Shown in pieces: positions 18,163 to 26,761 of a stretch of 64,000 nucleotides of DNA (positions are counted from its first letter, which is position 1; every line of letters begins with the position of its first letter). Under the pieces are notes generated by a model. The model worked only from the letters and a program-made list of their open reading frames with translations, had not been told where the DNA came from and made no database searches. The DNA lies in assembly GCF_000196015.1 (NCBI RefSeq), contig NC_007973.1:3864090-3928089 (forward strand), given 5' to 3'. This DNA comes from Cupriavidus metallidurans CH34. Lineage in GTDB: Bacteria > Pseudomonadota > Gammaproteobacteria > Burkholderiales > Burkholderiaceae. Position numbers and translations under genes: made by a program.

Positions 18163-18687
18163 ACTGCGACTCCAAAGCGAAAAAGAAATCGTGCAATGTC
18201 CGAGCGGCGGTTCGCGGATGAGCGGGCCGGGAAAGTCGGGGCCGGGCCGGCTGCCTGCCTTGTTTGGCATGGCGCACTTGCCTTCTGACCGTGACATCCC
18301 GTTACAACTCGGCGGCGACCAAATTCTTTCAAATGGTCGCGAGGGGCCCTGTTGCTGCGATACAGTTGCGCTTCGCCTGCTTTTGGCGGGCGACAGGGGC
18401 CGGGCGGGCATTGTCCGGCGACGAACGGGGTGTGGGAGCGTAGCTCAACCGCACTGTGCGCGTCGCGGGAGCGGGCAAGGATACCATTGCACGGATCACC
18501 TGTTTTTTGCTGCGCAACATTGTTATCTCAGCCGAGATGCCTTTTCGCCACCGCCGCGGGTCGTCGCGGACACGGTTGGGGACGATGATGTCCGCTTTCA
18601 ATGTTGTGTCAGGAAATCCAACAATACTGTCGGTTGCGCACTGATTCTGTGGCCGTGCGCACCGAGCCCGAGGTCAAAGAGTCACCA
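18163..18687. other. Intergenic region between pckG and the 2-hydroxyacid dehydrogenase gene
   Basis: A 525-base region with no coding sequence I can support; it must contain the pckG promoter (minus strand) and that of the dehydrogenase gene (plus strand). The one clear element is an inverted repeat, GCGACCA (18315-18321) / TGGTCGC (18334-18340), about 155 bases upstream of the pckG ATG. Unassigned operator or leader hairpin. Confidence 0.4.
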
Positions 18688-19701
18688 ATGAAGATTGCAG
18701 TTCTCGACGATTACCAGGACGCCGTGCGCAAGCTGCCCTGCTTTGCGCTGCTCGAAGGCCATGACGTCAAGGTCTTCAACAACACCGTGAAGGGCGTGGG
18801 CCAATTGGCAGCGCGCCTCTCGGATGTCGAGGCATTGGTGCTGATTCGCGAGCGCACCCGTGTGACGCGTCAGCTACTCGAGAAGCTGCCCAAGCTCAGG
18901 ATCATCAGCCAGACCGGCCGGGCGGGGAACCATGTCGACATCGAGGCCTGTACCGAGCGCGGCGTGGTCGTGCTGGAAGGCGTCGGTTCTCCCGTGGCGC
19001 CCGCCGAGCTGACCTGGGCGCTGATCATGGCGGCCCAGCGCCGCATTCCCCAGTACGTTGCCAGCCTCAAGCACGGCGCCTGGCAGCAGTCGGGCCTGAA
19101 ATCGACCACGATGCCGCCGAACTTCGGCCTTGGGCAGGTCCTGCGCGGACAGACGCTCGGCATCTGGGGCTATGGCAAGATCGGCCGCCTGCTGGCGGGC
19201 TACGGCCGCGCCTTTGGCATGAACGTGCTGGTCTGGGGCCGCGAGGCTTCGCAGCAGGGCGCCCGGGAGGCTGGCCTTAACGTGGCGGAATCGGTCGAAC
19301 AGCTGTTTGCCGACTCCGACGTGCTGTCGCTGCACCTGCGCCTGAACGACGAGACGCGCGGCATCGTCAAGCTGGCCGACCTGCAGCGCATGAAGCCCAC
19401 ATCGTTGTTTGTGAACACCAGCCGCGCCGAGCTGATCGAGGAAAACGCGCTGGTCGCCGCGCTGAATCGCGGACGTCCGGGCATGGCCGCCATCGACGTG
19501 TTCGAGTCCGAGCCGATCCTGCAGGGTCATGCCCTGCTGCGCATGGAGAACTGCATCTGCACGCCGCACCTGGGCTATGTGGAGCGCGAAAGCTACGAAC
19601 TCTACTTCCGCGCGGCGTTCCAGAACATCCTTGATGTGCTGGCCGGCAAGCACGACAGCATCGCCAATCCCAAGGCACTCACCCCCACGCTTGCACGCTG
19701 A
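18688..19701 (+). CDS. D-2-hydroxyacid dehydrogenase family protein
   Basis: A 337-residue NAD-dependent dehydrogenase of the SerA/LdhA superfamily. The nucleotide-binding motif is GQTLGIWGYGKIGRLL (GxGxxG around residues 153-158). The catalytic triad positions appear as R in LFVNTSRAELIEE (normally preceded by a Arg about here), E in IDVFESEPI and H in CTPHLGYVERES. The substrate cannot be read from sequence: phosphoglycerate, glyoxylate and other 2-keto acids are all possible. The ATG at 18688 fits the family N-terminus (MKIAVLDDYQDAVRKL). It stands alone between pckG and the EF-hand gene. Confidence 0.88.
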   Translation: MKIAVLDDYQDAVRKLPCFALLEGHDVKVFNNTVKGVGQLAARLSDVEALVLIRERTRVTRQLLEKLPKLRIISQTGRAGNHVDIEACTERGVVVLEGVGSPVAPAELTWALIMAAQRRIPQYVASLKHGAWQQSGLKSTTMPPNFGLGQVLRGQTLGIWGYGKIGRLLAGYGRAFGMNVLVWGREASQQGAREAGLNVAESVEQLFADSDVLSLHLRLNDETRGIVKLADLQRMKPTSLFVNTSRAELIEENALVAALNRGRPGMAAIDVFESEPILQGHALLRMENCICTPHLGYVERESYELYFRAAFQNILDVLAGKHDSIANPKALTPTLAR

Positions 19702-19868
19702 CTCGAGCGCTGACTTCAGTCAAGTCACATTCTGACGTCGTGAAATGATGTTTGGAGCGCAGGGCGCGCGTGACTATTATTCCTCTTGGTCGCCTGCTTT
19801 CGGCGGGCGGTCCTGACATTGCCAGAGCAGGCAATGCTGAACCGTAAATTTCAGGAGGAGAGGGAAAA

Positions 19869-20237
19869 ATGACTGTCCGTACACCTGTAGTTGGTTTGGC
19901 CGTAGCCGTAACACTGGCGCTCGCTGCTTTCGGGGCGAACGCTCAGCAGACACAGCAGCCCGCAGCGCAACCGGCGACGGGGTCCGCCGAGGTTCCTCCG
20001 ATGCCGCCAACCTCCCAGGCCAAGGCCATGATTTCCGAGAAGTTCAAGGCCGCGGACACCAACCATGACGGCAAGCTGACCCGCGACGAGGCCAAGGCCG
20101 GCATGCCGGAGGTCTACAAGCGCTTCTCTCAAATCGATGTGAAGAAGAAGGGCTACGTCACCGAGCGTCAGATCGGTGCCTACTGGCATTCGAAGACCGC
20201 CGAGCAGATGCAGAAGGAAAATCCCATCTGGAACTGA
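19869..20237 (+). CDS. Secreted EF-hand protein
   Basis: A 122-residue protein with a signal peptide (residues 1-25, ending NA-Q), a Gln/Pro/Ala-rich linker (25-55) and an EF-hand pair. The first loop, DTNHDGKLTRDE (residues about 63-74), has all the calcium-binding positions. The second, DVKKKGYVTERQ, lacks acidic residues at positions 3 and 5 and is probably degenerate. GGAGGAG stands just ahead of the ATG at 19869. Likely periplasmic; the function is unknown. It is a single-gene unit followed by a long hairpin. Confidence 0.85.
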   Translation: MTVRTPVVGLAVAVTLALAAFGANAQQTQQPAAQPATGSAEVPPMPPTSQAKAMISEKFKAADTNHDGKLTRDEAKAGMPEVYKRFSQIDVKKKGYVTERQIGAYWHSKTAEQMQKENPIWN

Positions 20238-20250
20238 GCGTTCGAGCGCT

Positions 20251-20290
20251 TCCCGGACCCGCGCCATGAGGCATGGCGCGACGTCCGGGA
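20251..20290. repeat. Long two-part hairpin downstream of the EF-hand gene
   Basis: TCCCGGAC (20251-20258) pairs with GTCCGGGA (20283-20290), and inside it CGCGCCATG (20260-20268) pairs with CATGGCGCG (20272-20280) across a three-base loop: 17 base pairs with a small internal bulge. No T-run follows on either strand, so it is not a standard terminator. It may stabilise the 3' end of the EF-hand mRNA. Confidence 0.7.
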
Positions 20291-20457
20291 GGGACGCCTG
20301 ACCGGCAGACGCACCGCCCCGCCAGACACCTGGAACGTGCGTCTGTTTCCCCACATTCCCTTGCTCAAACGAGCGCCCAAGTCGGTACACTCGGTGCAAA
20401 GCCGACGCGCGGCAGCATGACGCGCGCGCAGCCCCGCACACGCAAGGAGAGCGTACC

Positions 20458-21114
20458 GTGGCCGAAACCGATCCGCGTCCGAACCCCGCCGGCGCCGGTG
20501 GCATGAGCATTGGCCGTGTGCTGGCCGTCAATGTCGGCACCGCCCTGCCGCTCGTGGTGGCAGGCGCAGGCACGGAGGCTGTGGTGATGTCGGCCATCCG
20601 CAAACACCCGCTCAGTACATTGCATCATCCGATTGCCGTAGGCGTGCACCGCCTGGGGCTGGCCGGCGACGAGCAGGTCGACCGCAGCGTCCACGGCGGA
20701 CCTGAGCAGGCCGTCTATGCCTATCCGATCGAGCACTACACCTGGTGGAACACGCGCCGGCGCGATGCCGGGGTCGAGGAATCCGAGCGTCCGCTGGCGT
20801 TCGGCGCGATGGGCGAGAATCTGACGACCCAGGGCCTGCTGGAGTCCGCGTTGTGGGTGGACGACCGCCTGCTTATTGGCGACGTCGAACTTGTGGTGAA
20901 TGCGCCACGGCGGCCCTGCTACAAGTTCAATGCGGCGATGGGGTACGCCCATGCCGCGCGCGACATGCTGGAAAGCAGCTTTTCCGGCGTGTACCTGGGT
21001 GTCATCCAGCCTGGCGTGCTGCGCGCCGGCGATGCCGTGATCCTGATTCCCGGCCCGCGTGATGTGCCGCTGAATACCCTGCTGCACCGGAACGGCCGGC
21101 AAATCTCTCGCTAG
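20458..21114 (+). CDS. MOSC-domain protein (YiiM-like)
   Basis: A 218-residue MOSC-domain protein. The MOSC core contains GDEQVDRSVHGGPEQAVYAYPIEHYTWW, GAMGENLTTQGLLESALWVDDRLLIGDVELVV and PRRPCYKFNAAMG, in which the cysteine matches the conserved MOSC Cys. YiiM-like proteins handle N-hydroxylated substrates or molybdenum-cofactor sulfur chemistry. The GTG at 20458 is chosen because AAGGAG sits seven bases upstream; an ATG at 20503 would remove 15 residues. It is an isolated gene, and the partner reductase is not nearby. Confidence 0.87.
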   Translation: MAETDPRPNPAGAGGMSIGRVLAVNVGTALPLVVAGAGTEAVVMSAIRKHPLSTLHHPIAVGVHRLGLAGDEQVDRSVHGGPEQAVYAYPIEHYTWWNTRRRDAGVEESERPLAFGAMGENLTTQGLLESALWVDDRLLIGDVELVVNAPRRPCYKFNAAMGYAHAARDMLESSFSGVYLGVIQPGVLRAGDAVILIPGPRDVPLNTLLHRNGRQISR

Positions 21115-21246
21115 ATTGTTGCCAATCCCGCGTTAGTCCGGGGTGGCCGCCACGGGCTTTTCTGCTAATGTTTTAGAACTCATACAAGCGGTTCGGCCAT
21201 CCCTTCCCTGTCGGCCAGACATCCATCCCCAGCGGAGCTGTAATGG

Positions 21247-21259
21247 GTTGTAATACAAC
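21247..21259. promoter_or_regulatory. Perfect GTTGTA-A-TACAAC palindrome upstream of the RND operon
   Basis: A 6-1-6 palindrome, GTTGTAATACAAC, 120 bases before the adaptor ATG in the 264-base gap 21115-21378, which otherwise holds nothing recognisable. Size and placement fit an operator for a TetR-, GntR- or MerR-type regulator, but no regulator gene adjoins it. Confidence 0.4.
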
Positions 21260-21378
21260 GCACTAGCCGGAAGCGGCCAAGGCGCGGTACTAGTAGCGGT
21301 TTGCGCGGATAAAGCCGGCCCGATGAAGCCGGCGCCAAGGGGGAGTCGCGCGCCGTGCAGTATTTGAGGGTCCTCATA

Positions 21379-22602
21379 ATGAAAACAGATGGAATCGACC
21401 AGCCGAAGGGCTTTGTCGATGGCAACTGGAGCGCGGCCGCCGGTACGGGGCGCGGCCGCACTTCGCGCTGGCCGGCCGTCGTGGCCGTGCTTGTGATCGT
21501 TGTCGCCGGCTGGTTTGGCTGGAAGCACTGGTTTGCGCCGAAGCCGGCCGCCAAGGGCCCGGCCGTGACCACGGTTGCCACGGCTATCGTCCAGCAGGGC
21601 GATGTGCCGCTGGAAGTGAACGCCAACGGCAATGTGGTGGCGATGCAGACCGTGGAGGTGCGCCCGCAGGTGTCGAGCACCGTTCGCACGGTCCATATCA
21701 AGGAAGGCCAGAGCGTCAAGCCGGGCGACCTGCTGTTCTCGCTCGATACGCGCATGGACGAGGCCAATCTGGACAAGGCGCGCGCCCAGCTCATGCGCGA
21801 CCAGGCCGATCTGTCCGACGCACGCCGCACGCTGACACGTAGCCAGGAGCTGCTGCAGCGCAACTTCATCTCGCGCAGTGCCGTGGATACGGCACAGGCC
21901 AAGGTCGACGGCTTCGAAGCCACGATTCGCGCCGACCAGGCGGCCATCGAAGCGAGCCGCGTGGCCATCAGCTACGGCACGATTCGAGCGACGATCGGCG
22001 GCCGGACCGGCGTCATCAACGTCTTCCCGGGCTCGCTGGTCACGCCGACGACTGCGACGCCGATGGTCATCGTGGCGCAGATCGCGCCGATCACGGTCAT
22101 GTTCACGCTGCCCGAACGGCAGCTTGCCGCCCTGCGCGAGGCACTGCGCAGCGGACCGGTATCGGTGACGGCGCTGCCTAACGACGGCAGCAAGCAGCCC
22201 GTGACCGGCAAGATCACATTCGTCGACAACACCGTCGATCCGCAGTACGGCAGCATCCGCGTCAAGGCGATGTTTGGCAACGAAGAGCACCGCCTCTGGC
22301 CGGGCACCTACGCCAACGTCAACGCCACGGTGCAGGTGCTGAAGGATGCGCTGTCCGTGCCGCCACAGGCCATCGTGGCCGGCCCCGAGGGCCGTTTCGT
22401 TTACACCGTGCAGGCCGACAACAAGGTGGCGCGCGTGCCAGTGCAGGTCATCGCCACGACGGCTGCTGCCGCGGTGATCGAAGGCGTGCAACCCGGCGCG
22501 CGCGTCGTGACCGAGGGCGCGCAGAATCTGCGTCCGGGAAGCCTGGTGCGGGAAGCTGCCGCTCGCGGCGCTTCGGCCCCGGCCGCCGCTACCAAGCATT
22601 GA
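21379..22602 (+). CDS. RND efflux periplasmic adaptor (MdtA-like)
   Basis: A 407-residue membrane-fusion protein. It has an N-terminal cytoplasmic tail, one membrane anchor (about residues 37-54, WPAVVAVLVIVVAGWFGW), a lipoyl-type beta domain (EVRPQVSSTVRTVHIKEGQSVKPGDLLFSLD), a coiled-coil hairpin (about 130-200) and the beta-barrel and membrane-proximal domains (LPERQLAALREAL; WPGTYANVNATVQV). Unlike AcrA it has no lipobox. The ATG at 21379 follows GAGGGTCC. It is four bases from the permease gene, so the two form an operon. It should connect the permease to an outer-membrane channel encoded elsewhere. Confidence 0.9.
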   Translation: MKTDGIDQPKGFVDGNWSAAAGTGRGRTSRWPAVVAVLVIVVAGWFGWKHWFAPKPAAKGPAVTTVATAIVQQGDVPLEVNANGNVVAMQTVEVRPQVSSTVRTVHIKEGQSVKPGDLLFSLDTRMDEANLDKARAQLMRDQADLSDARRTLTRSQELLQRNFISRSAVDTAQAKVDGFEATIRADQAAIEASRVAISYGTIRATIGGRTGVINVFPGSLVTPTTATPMVIVAQIAPITVMFTLPERQLAALREALRSGPVSVTALPNDGSKQPVTGKITFVDNTVDPQYGSIRVKAMFGNEEHRLWPGTYANVNATVQVLKDALSVPPQAIVAGPEGRFVYTVQADNKVARVPVQVIATTAAAAVIEGVQPGARVVTEGAQNLRPGSLVREAAARGASAPAAATKH

Positions 22603-22606
22603 TGCC

Positions 22607-25600
22607 ATGACGCTGTCCGAGCTTTGTATCCGCCGGCCCGTCATGACGGTGCTGTTGTGCCTGGCCGTCATCGTGACCGGTATCGTGCTGTATCCGACGA
22701 TTCCGATTGCGGCGTTGCCCAGTTTCAATTCGCCCGTGATCCAGGTCACGGCCACGCTGCCGGGGGCGAGCCCGGAGACGATGGCGGCGTCCGTCGCCAC
22801 GCAGCTCGAGAAGCAGTTCGCCACGATTCCGGGCGTCTCGGTCATCAGCTCGTCGAACACGCTCGGCAATTCGAGCATCACGATCGAGTTCAACAACGAC
22901 CGCGATATCGACGCCGCCGCCGTGGACGTGCAGGCCGCGCTGTTCCGCGCGCAGCGGTCGCTGCCGATCGAGATGACGCTGCCACCGTCGTATCGCAAGG
23001 TGAACCCGGCCGATGCGCCGGTGATCCTGCTGGCGATCAATTCGCCGTCGATGAGCCTCGGGGAGCTGAACGCGTTTGGCGATAACCTGATCTCGCCGAC
23101 GCTGGCCACACTGCCCGGCGTCGCGCAGGTGCAGATTTTTGGCCAGAAGCGCTTCTCAGTGCGCGTGCGCGCCCACCCCGACGCGCTGGCCGCGCGTGGC
23201 CTGACGCTTGATGAGCTGGCCACCGCGCTCAATCGCGCCAATGCGAACACGCCGGTCGGCACGCTCGACGGCACGCGCCAGACGCTGACGATCCAGGCTA
23301 ACCGCCAGATGACCAACGCGGACGCGTTCCGCAACATCATCGTGGCCAGCCAGCCGAGCGGCGCCGTGGTGCGGCTGTCGGACGTGGCGGAAGTGGAAGA
23401 CAGCGTCGAGACGATCAAGACCGGCAGCTGGCTCAACAACGAACGCTCGATCGTGCTGGCCGTGCAGCGCCAGCCAGATGCCAACACGGTGGCCGTGGTC
23501 GATGCGATCCGGAGCGCCCTGCCGCGCCTGCTGGCGCAGATGCCGGGCTCCGTCAACGTGAACGTGGTGAACGACCGGTCGATGTCGATCCGGGGATCGA
23601 TCCACGATGTGCAGTTCACGCTGGCGCTGACCGTCGCGCTGGTGGTGATGGTGATCTTCCTGTTCCTGCGCCGCGCCGCCGCGACGCTGATTCCCACGGT
23701 ATCGCTGCCGATCTCGCTGATCGGCACCGTGGCGCTGATGAAGGCGTTTGGCTACAGCCTGGATAACGTGTCGCTGCTGGCCATCACGCTGGCCGTGGGC
23801 CTGGTGGTGGACGACGCGATCGTGATGCTCGAGAACATCGTGCGTCATATCGAGGAAGGCGTGCCGCCGCTCAAGGCAGCGCTGGTGGGCTCGCGCGAAA
23901 TGGGCTTCACGATCCTGTCGATTTCGATCTCGCTGGTGGCCGTGTTCATCCCGATTTTCTTTATGCCGGGTGTGATTGGCCTGCTGTTCCACGAATTCGC
24001 CGCGGTGGTGTCGCTGTCTATTCTCGTCTCGGCGCTCGTGTCGCTGACACTGATCCCGATGCTGTGCGCGCGCTTCCTGTCTGCCGAGAACGTGCCGGTG
24101 GACGAATCACAGCACATGTATGGGGAAGCGACGGGCGATCACGCCGCGGGCGCGCCCGTGCATCGCGTGGAGCAGAAGCAAACGATCGGGATGCGTTCCA
24201 CGCAGTGGTTCGAAGACCTGTTCGAATGGACGCTCCGCAAGTACGCGAGCGGACTGGACTGGTGCCTGGCGCACCGCCGCGTGGTGCTTGCCGCAGCCGG
24301 CCTGACGTTCGTGCTGACCGCTGTGCTGTTCGTGAAGATCCCGAAGGGCTTCTTCCCCGAGGAAGACATCGGCCAGATCCAGGTCAACGCAGAAGGCCCG
24401 CAGGACATCTCGTTCGACGCGATGTCCGATCGCCTGCGCGACGCCGCCGAACGTATCCGCGCGAATCCGGCCGTGAAGAGCGTGGTGGCGTCGATCGGCG
24501 GTGGCCCGTCGCCAGCCATCAACACGGGCCGGATGTTCGTCGAGCTGAAGCCGCTCGGGGAGCGCCCGAAGATGCCGCAGGTGGTGGAGTCGCTGCGCAA
24601 GGATGTTGCCGGGGTGCCCGGGCTGGCGGTCTACTTCTCGCCGGTGCAGAACCTGCGTCTCGGCGGGCGTCAGAGCAAGAGCCGCTACCAGTACACGCTG
24701 CAGAGCGTGAAGCCGGGGCAGTTGCAGGAGTTCAGCGACAAGCTCATGGCCAAGATGCGCACCGAGCCGATCTTCCGTGACGTGACCAGCGATTCGCAGC
24801 AGTCGGGTCTCGAGGCGCAACTGACAATCGACCGCGACAAGGCCAATGCGCTCGGCGTGCAGATGCAGGACGTGCGCACGGCGCTGTACACCGCGTTTGG
24901 CGAGCGTCAGGTGTCGACGATCTACACGCCGATCGACAACTACTACGTGATCCTGACCGCGGCCGATATCGACCGCGCGGATGAGACGGCGTTCTCCAAG
25001 CTCTACGTGCGCAGCCGGACGGGCCAGATGGTGCCGGTGTCGGCGTTCGCCACGACCGAGCGCCGCGTGGGACCGATCGCGGTGAACCACCAGGGCCAAT
25101 TGCCATCGGTCACGGTGTCGTTCAACCTCGCGCCGGGCGCCGCGCTTGGCGATGCGTCGAAGCTGATCGACCGCTATCGCGATGAGATCGCGATGCCGAC
25201 ATCGATATTCACGAGCTGGGGTGGTGATGCTGCGGTGTTCCAGTCGTCACAGGCCACGCAGGTGGTGCTGCTGGTGGCGGCGATCGCGGTGATCTACACG
25301 CTGCTGGGTGTGCTCTACGAGAGCTACATCCACCCGCTGACGATTCTGGCCGGCCTGCCTTCCGCGGCCGTTGGCGCGTTGCTGACGCTGTTCCTGTTCA
25401 ACGTGGAGCTGTCGCTGATCGCGACGATCGGTGTGCTGATGCTGATCGGTATCGTCAAGAAGAACGCGATCATGATGATCGACTTCGCGCTGGCGGCGCA
25501 GCGTGAGCAGGGCATGGCGCCCGCGAAGGCGATTCGGCAGGCGTGCCTGCTGCGCTTCCGCCCGATCATGATGACCACGTTCGCGGCCGTGATGGGCGCC

Positions 25601-25816
25601 CTGCCGCTGGCACTGGGCCTGGGCGCGGGCGCGGAACTGCGCCAGCCGCTCGGCTTGGCCGTGGTGGGTGGTTTGCTGTTCTCGCAAGTGATCACGCTGT
25701 TCATCACGCCGGTGATCTACCTCGCGCTCGATCGCTACTCTGGTACCGGCCCGTTGCAGATCGATTCGGAAGGCAATCCGCTGGACGAGCAGCAGCCGGC
25801 AACGGTGGCGCACTGA
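22607..25816 (+). CDS. RND multidrug efflux permease (MdtB/C-like)
   Basis: A 1069-residue HAE1-type proton-driven exporter with twelve membrane helices and two large periplasmic loops. The start LCIRRPVMTVLLCLAVI is typical of the MdtB/MdtC branch. The proton-relay pair appears in AVGLVVDDAIVMLENIVRH. The C-terminal half has GVLMLIGIVKKNAIMMIDFALAAQR. It is the only permease gene in the operon, whereas MdtABC has two, so it probably forms a homotrimer. Substrate unknown. The ATG at 22607 is four bases after the adaptor stop. Confidence 0.94.
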   Translation: MTLSELCIRRPVMTVLLCLAVIVTGIVLYPTIPIAALPSFNSPVIQVTATLPGASPETMAASVATQLEKQFATIPGVSVISSSNTLGNSSITIEFNNDRDIDAAAVDVQAALFRAQRSLPIEMTLPPSYRKVNPADAPVILLAINSPSMSLGELNAFGDNLISPTLATLPGVAQVQIFGQKRFSVRVRAHPDALAARGLTLDELATALNRANANTPVGTLDGTRQTLTIQANRQMTNADAFRNIIVASQPSGAVVRLSDVAEVEDSVETIKTGSWLNNERSIVLAVQRQPDANTVAVVDAIRSALPRLLAQMPGSVNVNVVNDRSMSIRGSIHDVQFTLALTVALVVMVIFLFLRRAAATLIPTVSLPISLIGTVALMKAFGYSLDNVSLLAITLAVGLVVDDAIVMLENIVRHIEEGVPPLKAALVGSREMGFTILSISISLVAVFIPIFFMPGVIGLLFHEFAAVVSLSILVSALVSLTLIPMLCARFLSAENVPVDESQHMYGEATGDHAAGAPVHRVEQKQTIGMRSTQWFEDLFEWTLRKYASGLDWCLAHRRVVLAAAGLTFVLTAVLFVKIPKGFFPEEDIGQIQVNAEGPQDISFDAMSDRLRDAAERIRANPAVKSVVASIGGGPSPAINTGRMFVELKPLGERPKMPQVVESLRKDVAGVPGLAVYFSPVQNLRLGGRQSKSRYQYTLQSVKPGQLQEFSDKLMAKMRTEPIFRDVTSDSQQSGLEAQLTIDRDKANALGVQMQDVRTALYTAFGERQVSTIYTPIDNYYVILTAADIDRADETAFSKLYVRSRTGQMVPVSAFATTERRVGPIAVNHQGQLPSVTVSFNLAPGAALGDASKLIDRYRDEIAMPTSIFTSWGGDAAVFQSSQATQVVLLVAAIAVIYTLLGVLYESYIHPLTILAGLPSAAVGALLTLFLFNVELSLIATIGVLMLIGIVKKNAIMMIDFALAAQREQGMAPAKAIRQACLLRFRPIMMTTFAAVMGALPLALGLGAGAELRQPLGLAVVGGLLFSQVITLFITPVIYLALDRYSGTGPLQIDSEGNPLDEQQPATVAH

Positions 25817-25900
25817 TCGCCAAACCATCGGCTCGTGTCGCGTCAAGCTCCCATCCCAATGGCCCGGCGCAAGTGCCGGGCAACCGGAGAGACCACAGCG

Positions 25901-26737
25901 ATGAACCGATTCGTAGCCTGTATCGCAATGGCAGCCCTGACCGCCGGATGCGCGTCGACAGGACCTTCGGCAGATGCCTTGAGCCAGCGCTTCCCGAACC
26001 AGACCTACGTATTGCTCGGAGAGGTGCACGACAACGCGGCGGGCCAACGGCAGCGGCTGCAGGCGCTGACGCAGGCCGTCGAGGCGGGCTGGCGGCCCGC
26101 GATCGCGATGGAGCAATTCGACCGCGAACGGCAGGGCGATATCGACCGTGCGCGTCGCGAGCGTCCGGGCGATGCGGACTATGTCATCGCGCAGGCGACG
26201 GGCCCAAAGAGTGGCTGGAACTGGGCGCTCTACCAACCGGTGGTATCACTTGCATTGCAATACGACCTGCCGTTGCTTGCCGCGAACCTGTCGCGTGCCG
26301 ATGCCGCGAAGATCGTGCGCGGCGGGCTCGGGCAGGTTTTCGCGCCCCAACAGCAGGCCGAGTTGAAACTGGACAAGCCCTTGCCTGCCGACCTCGTCGC
26401 CTTGCAGACGGCGACACTCGATGCCGGGCACTGCGGTAATTTCCCGAAGGCGATGCTGCCAGGGATGCTCGACGCGCAGGCTGCCCGCGATGCTGTGATG
26501 GCGCAGATCATGAAGGCACATGGCGACCGGGGCGTGGTGCTGATCGCGGGTAACGGCCACGTGCGGCGCGACATCGGTGTGCCCCGCTGGCTCGATCGTG
26601 CCGATCGAGATGACGTGCGCGTGCTCAGCGTCGGTTATGCGGAGTCCGAGGTCAACGACAAGGCATTCGATGTGCTTGTGCGTGTCCCTGCCGTGGATCG
26701 TCCCGACCCATGTACCGATGCGGTGATGAAGAAGTAG
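25901..26737 (+). CDS. ChaN-family lipoprotein
   Basis: A 278-residue protein with a lipoprotein signal peptide (MNRFVACIAMAALTAGC, lipobox LTAGC, acylated Cys17). The body has the ChaN/EreA-like pattern: YVLLGEVHDN (residues about 40-49), PAIAMEQFDRERQGDID, and GVVLIAGNGHVRRDIGVPRWL. ChaN of Campylobacter binds two stacked hemes, so heme or iron transport is a plausible role. The ATG at 25901 follows CCGGAGAGACC. It lies 84 bases after the RND permease and may share its transcript. It ends 24 bases before the convergent sensor kinase gene. Confidence 0.85.
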   Translation: MNRFVACIAMAALTAGCASTGPSADALSQRFPNQTYVLLGEVHDNAAGQRQRLQALTQAVEAGWRPAIAMEQFDRERQGDIDRARRERPGDADYVIAQATGPKSGWNWALYQPVVSLALQYDLPLLAANLSRADAAKIVRGGLGQVFAPQQQAELKLDKPLPADLVALQTATLDAGHCGNFPKAMLPGMLDAQAARDAVMAQIMKAHGDRGVVLIAGNGHVRRDIGVPRWLDRADRDDVRVLSVGYAESEVNDKAFDVLVRVPAVDRPDPCTDAVMKK

Positions 26738-26761
26738 CAATGAGTCGGCGTGCGCGGCCCA

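Noticed and set aside
16354..18288. A 644-codon plus-strand frame opposite pckG
   Set aside because: pckG is certain on the other strand; this frame has no recognisable domain.
21133..23727. An 864-codon minus-strand frame opposite the second RND operon
   Set aside because: Same reason: antisense to clear adaptor and permease genes, low-complexity product, no ribosome site.
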